Counted from the stretch's first letter, positions 1 to 6,417 are shown. The stretch: DNA of 7,245 bases from Burkholderiaceae bacterium (GCA_013813185.1 JACCSD010000051.1:1-7245); one strand, 5' to 3'. Numbers and translations are program-made. The notes: generated from the letters alone by a model not told the origin.

Positions 1-821
1 GAAATTTCCTTCGCGACCACGACGTCGATTGGTAGTGGCAGCGTCGCTCCCTTTTCGGCAAGTGTCGCCAGCACGCGCTTGCATTCGTCAACTAGAGCGG
101 TCTCAGCCAGCGACTTACCGATTGCAAATCCCTGAGCAAGCAAGAATGTATTCGCGATTCCGCCGCCGACGATCAGCCGATCGACCTTGCGTGCCAGATT
201 GTTCAGCAACGTGAGCTTGGTCGACACCTTCGAGCCAGCCACGATCGCCAGCAACGGGCGCCTGGGATCACGCAAGGCTTTCGACAGTGCATCGATTTCG
301 GCCGACAACAACGGACCCGCGCACGCCACCTTCGCATACTTCGCAATACCGACAGTCGACGCCTCCGCCCGGTGCGCGGTGCCGAACGCGTCGTTAACGT
401 ACACATCGCACAACGCCGCCATTTTTTTCGCGAGCTCGTCGCTGTTCTGTTTCTCGCCGCGGTTAAAGCGCGTGTTCTCGAGCAGCACCGCCTGGCCCGG
501 CGCCACGCTGACCCCATCGACCCAATCGCGTACCAGCGGGACTTCAAACCCCAGAACATCCCCAAGCCTGCGCGCGACCGGCGCCAACGAAAATTTCGCT
601 GCGAACTCGCCTTCTTCAGGCCGGCCCAGATGCGACGCGACCATCACCGCGGCCCCAGCGCCCAATGCCGCACGAATAGCCGGCGCCGAAGCGCGGATGC
701 GCGTGTCTTCGGTGATGTGGCCAGCATCGTCCTGCGGAACATTCAGGTCCGAGCGGATAAACACACGACGTCCAGCTAACTGCCCGCCTGCAATCAGACG
801 ATCAAGAGTATCGACGTGCAT
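1..821 (-). CDS. pgk: Phosphoglycerate kinase, N-terminal 273 codons (3' end outside window)
   Basis: Cytosolic phosphoglycerate kinase, which interconverts 1,3-bisphosphoglycerate + ADP and 3-phosphoglycerate + ATP in glycolysis and the Calvin cycle. The minus-strand frame is open from an ATG at 821 to the window edge. Family motifs appear in order: RSDLNVP (residues 23-29), ASHLGRP (62-68), LLENTRF (113-119), YVNDAFGTAHR (141-151), GSKVSTK (196-202) and GGGIANTF (219-226), ending near DVVVAKE. This covers the N-terminal substrate domain and the start of the nucleotide domain; about 120 residues of a usual ~395 lie beyond the edge. The ATG is the first start after an in-frame stop at 879-881, but no good Shine-Dalgarno sequence precedes it. 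It starts 89 bp from the divergent rhombosortase gene. gap lies upstream on the same strand but is separated by the protease cassette. Identification is certain. Confidence 0.97.
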   Translation of the reverse strand, partial: MHVDTLDRLIAGGQLAGRRVFIRSDLNVPQDDAGHITEDTRIRASAPAIRAALGAGAAVMVASHLGRPEEGEFAAKFSLAPVARRLGDVLGFEVPLVRDWVDGVSVAPGQAVLLENTRFNRGEKQNSDELAKKMAALCDVYVNDAFGTAHRAEASTVGIAKYAKVACAGPLLSAEIDALSKALRDPRRPLLAIVAGSKVSTKLTLLNNLARKVDRLIVGGGIANTFLLAQGFAIGKSLAETALVDECKRVLATLAEKGATLPLPIDVVVAKEI

Positions 822-877
822 TAAGACGGGGTCTGGATAACCGCCAGCAACGAGCGCGGTTTGCGAAGGAGTTGGGC

Positions 878-883
878 ATTATA
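878..883 (-). promoter_or_regulatory. Possible -10 box for pgk
   Basis: On the minus strand this is an exact TATAAT, 56 bases upstream of the pgk ATG. The hexamer 17 bases further upstream is CCGCTT, a poor -35 match, so the promoter is tentative. It would give pgk its own start now that gap is 5.6 kb away. It overlaps the leader of the divergent rhombosortase gene. Confidence 0.3.
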
Positions 884-914
884 TGAAGATCAGAAGATGA
901 AAGCGGAACGGTGA
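883..914 (+). other. Two overlapping five-codon ORFs leading into the rhombosortase start
   Basis: AAGGAG at 866-871 is followed 11 bases later by ATG (883), which opens MKIRR and stops at TGA 898-900. That stop overlaps a second ATG (897) as ATGA; it opens MKAER and stops at TGA 912-914. That stop in turn overlaps the rhombosortase GTG start (911) as GTGA. The rhombosortase start itself has only a weak ribosome-binding sequence, so translational coupling is conceivable. Such short overlaps can arise by chance. Confidence 0.25.
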
Positions 915-1528
915 AACCGATCTCATTCTCGCGCGCCGAAGTCATTGCGATCGCCATTGCCGTGTTGATGTTGGTGTTACAGGCACTGGCGGATCTTTCG
1001 TTGCTCGAATACCGAAACACGAACTCCGTCGGCGAACCTTGGCGCTGGCTAACGGCTCACCTCGTGCATGTGAACTGGCAGCACGCGGTGATCAACGCGG
1101 TGGCGCTGTGGGTCGTCGCACGTTTGTTTGCGCCCGATCTGAAGCCATCGCGGCAGCTGTGGGCGTTGTTCGGCGCCGCGCTCGCGATCAGCGCTTGCCT
1201 CGCGTTGATCTACCCGACGATCGCGTGGTACCGCGGCCTATCCGGTGCGTTGCACGGATTGTTTTTTGCCGGCTCCGCGCTCTGGCTGACCAAGGCAAAG
1301 CCGCGCCGATTTCAACAGTTGTGGCTGCCGTCGGCGCTGTTCTTCGGCGGCTGGATCAAAGTCGCACTCGAGCAGCCGGGCGGCGCGACAACGCCCTACG
1401 CGGAATGGTTGGGTGCAGGCGTGGTGCCGCAAGCGCACTCGGTGGGCGCAGCTTGCGGCACGCTACTCGGGCTACTGTTCGCGATAAGCGACGCGAACGC
1501 GAGCCGCAAGCAACAGCGAAGAGAGTAA
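911..1528 (+). CDS. rrtA: Rhombosortase-like rhomboid-family intramembrane serine protease
   Basis: A 205-residue polytopic membrane protein of the rhomboid superfamily, best read as a rhombosortase: the enzyme that cleaves the GlyGly-CTERM tail of exported proteins in the inner membrane. Hydrophobic segments lie near residues 11-27, 58-74, 83-101, 110-126, 137-153 and 175-192. After the first comes WRWLTAHLVH (44-53), then H58xxxN62, as in rhomboid helix 2. The catalytic Ser is S111 in GLSGALHG (109-116), and the catalytic His is H176 in AHSVG followed by a Gly/Ala helix. The compact size, lack of extra domains and GLSGALHG form fit rhombosortase better than a general GlpG-type rhomboid. The GTG start is the first in frame after a stop at 884-886. 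It is the only plus-strand gene here and overlaps subtilase S8A tail to tail by 57 bp. Both adjacent subtilases carry the matching tail, which strengthens the call. The subfamily is an inference; rhomboid membership is very secure. Confidence 0.9.
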   Translation: MKPISFSRAEVIAIAIAVLMLVLQALADLSLLEYRNTNSVGEPWRWLTAHLVHVNWQHAVINAVALWVVARLFAPDLKPSRQLWALFGAALAISACLALIYPTIAWYRGLSGALHGLFFAGSALWLTKAKPRRFQQLWLPSALFFGGWIKVALEQPGGATTPYAEWLGAGVVPQAHSVGAACGTLLGLLFAISDANASRKQQRRE

Positions 1529-1561
1529 TAGCAACTGCCAGGCTGGCAGCGCACCGCCGCC
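1472..1561 (-). other. GlyGly-CTERM sorting signal of S8A
   Basis: Encodes GGG, a hydrophobic run beginning ALPAWQLLLL and ending LLLAA, and the tail RVRVAYREQ. This is the three-part GlyGly-CTERM layout (glycines, transmembrane helix, basic end). In Vibrio cholerae such tails are cut by rhombosortase on proteins exported by type II secretion. Its last 18 codons lie antisense to the 3' end of the rhombosortase gene. Confidence 0.88.
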
Positions 1562-3556
1562 GGATGGCGAGTTGGCCGCCGTGCTGGTCACCGTCACGAC
1601 TGCCGCCGGACTGCTCGTGCCACCGAATGAGTTGGACATGTTGACTACAAACGCCACGTTGTTGTCGGTTGCGGCGAGTGCCGGGGTCGTGTAAGTCGGT
1701 CCTGTTGCACCAGCGATCGCCACGCCGTTACGGACCCATTGATAGGACACGGCCCCGATTGCCTCGACGGTAAAGGATGCGGTTCCGCCTACGGCTACGG
1801 TCACACTCGCCGGTGGTGTCACAACGAGTGGAGGGCCAGCCGCTTGCAATGCGCGGGTGGCGTCCAGCATGCCGGCGCCGCATCGGCCGGCGAAGTCGCG
1901 CCCTGGGGCGCACAAGGTTAGATCCGGAAAAGGTCGCGCGCTGGTGACGATCGCGCTCTTGATTTGCGCCGGCGTTGCCGCAGGAACCGCTGACTTGATG
2001 AGCGCCGCGACTCCTGCTACCTGCGCAGCGGCTGGACTGGTGCCGAATCTGCCCGTGTAGGTAAGAGGAAGCTGCGGAGCGCCGCCGCCGCTTGGTGTGG
2101 TGGACCAGATGTAGTAGCCGTCCCACGCCGGATCATCAATGCCTGAGGGAGCTCCCGGGCTCGAACCGAGCGACCCGGGTGAACCACCGCCAGCCGCACT
2201 GATCGTCACTTGCGTGCCCCCTGGCGCATCGATGTTCGAGTAAGTGGCATTCTCACCATTGATCGCGTGCGCGGTGACGGCGATGACGTTGTTGCAGTTC
2301 GCGGGTGCGCTTATTCCTGTAACACTGCCCTCATTGCCGGCCGCCGCGACCACTACGGAACCGGCAGTGACTGCTGCATCGATTGCGTTCTGCAGAGTCT
2401 GGCTACATGCAACGCCGACTTTGCCACCGGCGCCGATCAGAATCACCTTGGCCGGATTCGCATTGGCAGGGACCGCCGTTTCAGGCGGCACCGGGGCCGT
2501 TGTCACGGTCAAACCCGCGGACCACAGAATCGCGTCTGCGACATCGGACATGGCGCCACCACAGCGGCCCAATGCGCGCACCGGCAATATTCTGACGTTC
2601 CAACCGATGCCTGCAATTCCAGCGGCGTTGTTGGCCGTGGCAGCGACCACGCCAGCGCTGTGACTACCGTGCCATGTGCTGGGCGCGGCAGCCGTCCCCT
2701 GATTGGGCGTGTTGTCGTTACAAAGAGGGTTGGCCCTGTCGGCTTGCGACACAGCATCGCCCGGATCCGCCGGATTGTTGTCGCGCCCGTTGCCGTCACC
2801 CGAGACAGTGTTCGCCGGCAAGGTCAGTGCACCCGAAGAAACAAAATCATAGCCCGCCAAGAAACGGCCGGCTGCCGTGTATACAGGGACCAGGACTGTA
2901 TTTCCGTTGAGGTCCGGGTGATTGACGATCCCGGTGTCGACTACTGCAACTACCACGGTGTCAGACCCCGTAGTGCGGTCCCACGCGGCGATGAGATTCG
3001 CGGCGCCAGCTGCGGGTGCAGAAGTGGTCCTCGCCGGCATGCCCATCGGTACCACGACGTTGCCGGGATAAATGCTTGCGGGTGGAAACAGATTCCACTG
3101 CTGCGATGCAAACAAGGGCTCGGTCGTCGGCGCAGCGAACGGCCTCATCGCAACGTCCGGCTCTGCGTATTCGACCATCGGATCACTTGCTAAACGCGCA
3201 GCAACGGCGCGAGCCTGGGACATCGTCATCGGACCATCGAGCGCGACGTGCGAAGTGCTATCACTGATTGCACGCACTCCCTTGACGCCGACGCCGGCCA
3301 TATTCGACAGCGATCGCACGTACGCGCCGCCCTGGGCCTGCGCCAATTGCGATCCAGTCGCGCGCATCTTCACGATCAGCGCACCGACCATTTCTTCGCT
3401 TACCGCTTGCGCAGGAGCCGGAAGACCTAACAGCGCTGCTTGCTTGGCGGTAAGTCTCGCGCTCGATTGCGCAAGCGCCGCGGGCAACGCCACGCTTGCG
3501 ATAGCAGCGATGGCACTCAATCCAACTGCACCTAGACCGATTCTGTGACGCAACAC
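1472..3556 (-). CDS. Secreted subtilase S8A: propeptide, S8 catalytic domain, Ig-like domain, GlyGly-CTERM
   Basis: A 694-residue exported serine endopeptidase of family S8. Domains: signal peptide (1-29, likely cut after ALA), I9-type propeptide (about 55-140, with ALIVKMR and VEYAEPD), catalytic domain (about 150-575), Ig-like domain (about 576-657, with YQWVRNG) and GlyGly-CTERM (666-694). Catalytic residues are present: D207 in VVDTG, H296 in HGSH, oxyanion N408 in AAAGNEG and S507 in GTS. GYDFVS and the DGNGRDNNPADPGD stretch resemble Xanthomonas- and Dichelobacter-type extracellular subtilases. Six cysteines (279, 332, 384, 421, 549, 559) are shared with S8B and suggest three disulfides. 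Oddities: the substrate-binding SLG of S8B is GAG here (375-377), and the serine motif reads GTSPAAAQ without the usual proline. The GTG start is supported by AGAGGA six bases upstream. It is a tandem paralogue of S8B and overlaps the rhombosortase gene. The substrate is unknown. Confidence 0.93.
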   Translation of the reverse strand: MLRHRIGLGAVGLSAIAAIASVALPAALAQSSARLTAKQAALLGLPAPAQAVSEEMVGALIVKMRATGSQLAQAQGGAYVRSLSNMAGVGVKGVRAISDSTSHVALDGPMTMSQARAVAARLASDPMVEYAEPDVAMRPFAAPTTEPLFASQQWNLFPPASIYPGNVVVPMGMPARTTSAPAAGAANLIAAWDRTTGSDTVVVAVVDTGIVNHPDLNGNTVLVPVYTAAGRFLAGYDFVSSGALTLPANTVSGDGNGRDNNPADPGDAVSQADRANPLCNDNTPNQGTAAAPSTWHGSHSAGVVAATANNAAGIAGIGWNVRILPVRALGRCGGAMSDVADAILWSAGLTVTTAPVPPETAVPANANPAKVILIGAGGKVGVACSQTLQNAIDAAVTAGSVVVAAAGNEGSVTGISAPANCNNVIAVTAHAINGENATYSNIDAPGGTQVTISAAGGGSPGSLGSSPGAPSGIDDPAWDGYYIWSTTPSGGGAPQLPLTYTGRFGTSPAAAQVAGVAALIKSAVPAATPAQIKSAIVTSARPFPDLTLCAPGRDFAGRCGAGMLDATRALQAAGPPLVVTPPASVTVAVGGTASFTVEAIGAVSYQWVRNGVAIAGATGPTYTTPALAATDNNVAFVVNMSNSFGGTSSPAAVVTVTSTAANSPSGGGALPAWQLLLLSSLLLAARVRVAYREQ

Positions 3557-3562
3557 GGCAGT

Positions 3563-3568
3563 TCCTCT
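3563..3568 (-). promoter_or_regulatory. Ribosome-binding site of S8A
   Basis: AGAGGA on the minus strand, six bases before the GTG at 3556. It fixes the non-ATG start, which leads straight into a good signal peptide (MLRHRIGLG...). Confidence 0.75.
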
Positions 3569-3750
3569 CGCAAAGTTTTAGCCATCGCAAGTGTCAGATA
3601 TTGAATGCGCCCGAGGACCGCAAATCGCTCGATTAACACCGAAATCCGGTACGCGTGCGAGCGAGCGCACAGTGTTCATAAGGTATGGATCGGGCGCGCA
3701 ACAGTGAAACGAGCTTACGTGAAGACGAGCACGCGGAGGCTCACCTTCCG

Positions 3751-3772
3751 GTCAGCCAAAAGTCGTACCGCG
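3751..3772 (-). repeat. 22-bp direct repeat, copy 1 (upstream of S8A)
   Basis: On the minus strand it reads CGCGGTACG, A, CTTTTGGCTGAC. It matches the copy at 6418-6439 at 21 of 22 positions, with flanks that do not match. It lies 194 bases upstream of the S8A start, in the same orientation to its gene as copy 2. It could be a regulator-binding site or upstream promoter element, or a relic of the duplication that produced the two subtilases. Confidence 0.75.
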
Positions 3773-3813
3773 TCCGCTTTTGCAGACGATGAAGCGGCTA
3801 CCCGTGGGGGCCG

Positions 3814-3842
3814 GGCAAGCGCTCGATATCGAAGCGCTTGCC
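3814..3842 (-). repeat. Inverted repeat just downstream of S8B
   Basis: Perfect 10-bp arms GGCAAGCGCT (3814-3823) and AGCGCTTGCC (3833-3842) flank a nine-base loop, CGATATCGA. It begins 14 bases past the S8B stop. No T-tract follows on the minus strand, so it is not a standard intrinsic terminator. It may stabilise or attenuate the 3' end of the S8B message, or serve as a protein site. Confidence 0.55.
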
Positions 3843-3856
3843 GCGGATGATGCGAG

Positions 3857-3958
3857 CTACTGCGTGCGATCGCTGGCGCGAACGCGTGCGGCCAACGACA
3901 GTGCAGCAAGCAGCAGCAGTTGCCAGAAAGGCAACGAACCGCCGCCGCCTCCGCCGCC
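3857..3958 (-). other. GlyGly-CTERM sorting signal of S8B
   Basis: Encodes seven glycines, SLPFWQLLLL, the rest of a short hydrophobic helix, and RVRASDRTQ. It aligns with the S8A tail as GGG(A/S)LPxWQLLLL...LAARVR, a shared recognition signature well placed for one rhombosortase. Confidence 0.9.
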
Positions 3959-5953
3959 GACCGGCGGGGGCGGAGGCGGCGGTGCAACCGCTAGTGTCGC
4001 CGCCGAGGTTGTGACGGTGCCCGCGCCGTTCGTGATAACGACCGAGTAGGTGGAGCCATTGTCGGCGGCAATTGTTACTGCCGGCGTTGTGTACGACGCA
4101 GAAGTTGCACCCGCTATGGGAGTGCCATTGCGGCGCCATTGGTACGCAATGGGCCCGGCGCCGGTCGCAGCGACCGAGAACGTGGCCGTTTGTCCCTCGA
4201 ATACCGTTGTGTTCTGCGGTTGCACGATAACGACCGGCGGCGCGACCAGCGCCGCGGCGCGCACGGCCGCGTTGGCGTCCAGCAACCCTGGCCCGCATTG
4301 CCCCATGAATCCCATCGGAGGCGGAAGCGCACAAGCGCCGCCGGCCGGATGCGGCCTCACCGTAGTGACCAAAAAGTTGCGAATCATCGTGGGTGAGGCG
4401 CTCGGAATCATCGACTTGATCAGCGCGGCGACCGCCGCCACTTGCGGCGTCGCGGCGCTGGTGCCGGTAAATCCTGAGAGATTCGGCCCGGTGCTGGCGC
4501 CTCCGGGGCCACCGCCGCTGCTCGGCGTTGTGTTGCCCCATAGGGTCGTCGACCAAATGTAATAGCCAAACCAGCTGGGTTCGTCGGTCGGACCGCCCCT
4601 GCCTAACAAAGTAGGCTGGCCGCCGCCCGGTGAGCTGATCGTCGGTTGCGGCGGTGCGCCCCCTGCGGCACCGATGTTGGAGTAGTCAGCATTTTCGCCG
4701 TTGATTGTGTGCGCAGTCACCGCGATAACACCAGTGCACTTGGCAGGCACTGAAATCGCATCCGGCCTGAAGTCATTGCCGGTCGCCGCAACGACAACTG
4801 CCCCGGATGCGATGGCTGCGTTCACCGCGCTCTGCATCGTGCCGTCACACGGTACATCTGGATCGCTGCCCAAGCTCAAGCTAATGACCTGTGCAGGTGT
4901 CGTGTTGGTCGGTACACCCGGTACTGGAAGTCCTGCCGCCCAATGAATCGCTTCGGCGATGTCAGAAAGCGCACCTCCGCACTTGCCCAGCGCGCGCACC
5001 GGAAGAACTCGAACGTTCCAAGCAACGCTGGCGATGCTCAGCGCATTGTTAGTCATCGCGGCCGCGACACCCGCCATATGACTGCCGTGCCAACTGCTGT
5101 TCTGCGGTCCTGGTTGCCCGTCGTCGCAAACCAACGGGTGGGCCATCTCGTCTTGCGTCGTGACAAAGTCGCCCGGATCGGACGGATCCGGATCGCGGCC
5201 GTTGCCGTCATTCGCGACGAAATTCGTCGGCAACCCGCCAGCGCCTTCCGAAATGAAGTCATAGCCCGCGAGGAATCGGCCGTTCGGGACGTACGTTTCG
5301 CTGAAAGGTGTGACCCCGGCATTGTTCAAATCCGTATGGTTGACAATACCGGTGTCGATTACCGCCAGAACAACACTGTTGTGGCCAGTAGTCACATCCC
5401 AAGCCAACGGCAGGTTCGCGCCTCCGGTCGCAGTTGCCGACCTAGTGCCCCCACCTGCTGCCGGTGTAAGTGCCCCAGTGTATGTAGCACTGGGTGCGAA
5501 CAGATTCCACTGCATTTCGCTAAAGCGCGGGTCATTCGGCGTCGCGACTTTCTTGAACATGATGTCCGGCTCGGCGTACTCGACTCCCGAATCGCGCGCC
5601 AGGCGCGCGGCCACCGCACGCGCTTCGGATAAATGAAGTGGAGTGTCAAGAACCAGCAGCGAAGCATTACCTGCCATTGGCCGCACCGACTTCATGCCGA
5701 CACCGGCCGTCGCCGATAGCGCCTGCACACGCGACGCCGACATCGGACGCACTAGCTCGCTCGCCGTCGGACTGCGCAGTTTGACGATCAGGCGCGACAC
5801 CATCTGCTCAGGCGCCGCGTTACTGACCGCGGGAATGCCCTTCAACGCAGCCTGCTTCGCAGTAACCCTTGTCGAATTCGCGGTTGACGAAGGCAAGGCG
5901 ACAGCGACGCTGGCCACGAAGGCGCCGGTCAGACCCAGCAGTTGACGGTTCAC
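3857..5953 (-). CDS. Secreted subtilase S8B: propeptide, S8 catalytic domain, Ig-like domain, Pro/Gly linker, GlyGly-CTERM
   Basis: A 698-residue exported family S8 serine endopeptidase, paralogue of S8A. The GTG start at 5953 is chosen because AAAGGA ends six bases before it and MNRQLLGLTG starts a good signal peptide (cut near residue 25); a TTG at 5968 would add five residues and swallow the ribosome-binding site. Domains: I9-type propeptide (about 50-135, LIVKLR, SVRPMAG, VEYAEPD), catalytic domain (145-570), Ig-like domain (572-656, YQWRRNG), seven prolines, Val, seven glycines, then GlyGly-CTERM. Catalytic residues are D200 in VIDTG, H289 in HGSHMAG, oxyanion N393 in ATGND and S499 in GTSAATP; substrate-binding SLG is intact at 360-362. 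Six conserved cysteines suggest disulfides. It lies 35 bp downstream of the propeptide-like lipoprotein, probably in one operon. Likely type II secreted and then processed by the rhombosortase. The substrate is unknown. Confidence 0.94.
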   Translation of the reverse strand: MNRQLLGLTGAFVASVAVALPSSTANSTRVTAKQAALKGIPAVSNAAPEQMVSRLIVKLRSPTASELVRPMSASRVQALSATAGVGMKSVRPMAGNASLLVLDTPLHLSEARAVAARLARDSGVEYAEPDIMFKKVATPNDPRFSEMQWNLFAPSATYTGALTPAAGGGTRSATATGGANLPLAWDVTTGHNSVVLAVIDTGIVNHTDLNNAGVTPFSETYVPNGRFLAGYDFISEGAGGLPTNFVANDGNGRDPDPSDPGDFVTTQDEMAHPLVCDDGQPGPQNSSWHGSHMAGVAAAMTNNALSIASVAWNVRVLPVRALGKCGGALSDIAEAIHWAAGLPVPGVPTNTTPAQVISLSLGSDPDVPCDGTMQSAVNAAIASGAVVVAATGNDFRPDAISVPAKCTGVIAVTAHTINGENADYSNIGAAGGAPPQPTISSPGGGQPTLLGRGGPTDEPSWFGYYIWSTTLWGNTTPSSGGGPGGASTGPNLSGFTGTSAATPQVAAVAALIKSMIPSASPTMIRNFLVTTVRPHPAGGACALPPPMGFMGQCGPGLLDANAAVRAAALVAPPVVIVQPQNTTVFEGQTATFSVAATGAGPIAYQWRRNGTPIAGATSASYTTPAVTIAADNGSTYSVVITNGAGTVTTSAATLAVAPPPPPPPVGGGGGGGSLPFWQLLLLAALSLAARVRASDRTQ
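3942..3982. repeat. GC-rich inverted repeat inside the S8B linker
   Basis: Perfect 14-bp arms CCGCCGCCTCCGCC (3942-3955) and GGCGGAGGCGGCGG (3969-3982) with a 13-base loop. They encode the adjoining polyglycine and polyproline blocks: GGN and CCN codons are complementary, so the protein sequence largely forces the symmetry. The message could form a very stable hairpin just before the transmembrane-tail codons. Confidence 0.8.
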
Positions 5954-5959
5954 GGAATT

Positions 5960-5965
5960 TCCTTT
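5960..5965 (-). promoter_or_regulatory. Ribosome-binding site of S8B
   Basis: AAAGGA on the minus strand, six bases before the GTG at 5953, in the 35-bp gap after the lipoprotein stop. It favours the GTG over the TTG at 5968. Confidence 0.75.
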
Positions 5966-5988
5966 CAACGAACTGCGTTCACAACTAG

Positions 5989-6336
5989 TTATTGAATCTT
6001 CATCATCGAATCGAGCTCGACATACTGGAAAGCGCCTGAAGCCTTCAGGCGCTCGATCAGTTGCGGAACCTCGCTGCGCTGCGCAGGCGCGGTCAGGTGC
6101 ACGATGTGCGCATCGCCGGCCATCGGCCGCACGTATCTAACGCCCGCCGTTTGACCCAACGCCGCTCGAATGGGCTTGAGCACTGCCGCCGAGTCACTGG
6201 TCGCAATTCGAGGTTTAACAATAATCGCTGCGACGACCGGTGCATCCGGGGAGGTCATGGAAGCAGGCGCCGAGCAGGCGGCGAGCGCCACCAGCAACAA
6301 CAATAAAACGGTGGCAGACGCTCGAACAATATGCAT
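5989..6336 (-). CDS. Lipoprotein with stand-alone subtilase-propeptide (I9-like) domain, probable protease inhibitor or chaperone
   Basis: A 115-residue lipoprotein. A hydrophobic signal (residues 3-20) ends in the lipobox LAAC with C21 as the lipidated residue; Ser at +2 favours the outer membrane under the usual Lol rule. Residues 36-114 align with the S8B propeptide: AIIVKPR matches RLIVKLR, VRYVRPMAGDAHIVHL matches MKSVRPMAGNASLLVL, and the VELDSMMK end matches VEYAEPDIMFK. No protease domain follows. Subtilase propeptides assist folding and inhibit the mature enzyme, so this is inferred to restrain or fold S8B and perhaps S8A at the membrane. It lies 35 bp upstream of S8B on the same strand. 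The ATG is the first start after an in-frame stop at 6346-6348 and has no clear ribosome-binding site. The homology is confident; the role is inferred. Confidence 0.85.
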   Translation of the reverse strand: MHIVRASATVLLLLLVALAACSAPASMTSPDAPVVAAIIVKPRIATSDSAAVLKPIRAALGQTAGVRYVRPMAGDAHIVHLTAPAQRSEVPQLIERLKASGAFQYVELDSMMKIQ

Positions 6337-6417
6337 TGCGCGGATTTAATTTTGGTGAGCTGGCGGACGTAAGCAAAAAAGCTACACAACGGTACCGACA
6401 TTCCCACCAACGCGCCT

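Larger units (their letters stand above)
3557..3856. other. Intergenic region between S8B and S8A
   Basis: These 300 bases hold no convincing gene; the open frames are Arg-rich and look like chance. In minus-strand order after the S8B stop come a 29-base hairpin (3814-3842), one copy of the 22-bp repeat (3751-3772), a small palindrome GTGCG-6-CGCAC (3655-3670) and the S8A ribosome-binding site (3563-3568). No T-tract terminator and no strong sigma-70 promoter are visible. The best weak candidate is TTCACT, 17 bases, TACCTT. Confidence 0.6.

Noticed and set aside
187..840. 217-codon plus-strand open frame
   Set aside because: It lies opposite pgk, whose motifs fill the minus strand here, and its composition is typical of an antisense shadow.
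1039..1644. 201-codon plus-strand open frame
   Set aside because: Out-of-frame shadow of the rhombosortase gene, Arg/Ala-rich, with no recognisable motif.
2210..3193. 327-codon plus-strand open frame
   Set aside because: Opposite the S8A catalytic domain; Arg/Cys-rich low-quality sequence with no domain, explained by high GC.
3605..3850. 81-codon plus-strand open frame in the S8B-S8A spacer
   Set aside because: Arg-rich, no clear ribosome-binding site or motif, and it crosses the hairpin and the repeat; probably chance.
3942..3982. GC-rich inverted repeat considered as a terminator
   Set aside because: It lies inside the S8B coding region, has no T-tract, and is explained by complementary Pro and Gly codons.
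3798..4556. 252-codon minus-strand open frame
   Set aside because: Shifted frame of the S8B 3' half, which carries clear Ig-like and GlyGly-CTERM signatures in its own frame.
4943..5632. 229-codon plus-strand open frame
   Set aside because: Antisense to the S8B catalytic domain; no motif.
5954..5968. TTG at 5968 as the S8B start
   Set aside because: It would place the ribosome-binding sequence inside the gene and add five residues ahead of a normal signal peptide; the GTG at 5953 has ideal spacing.
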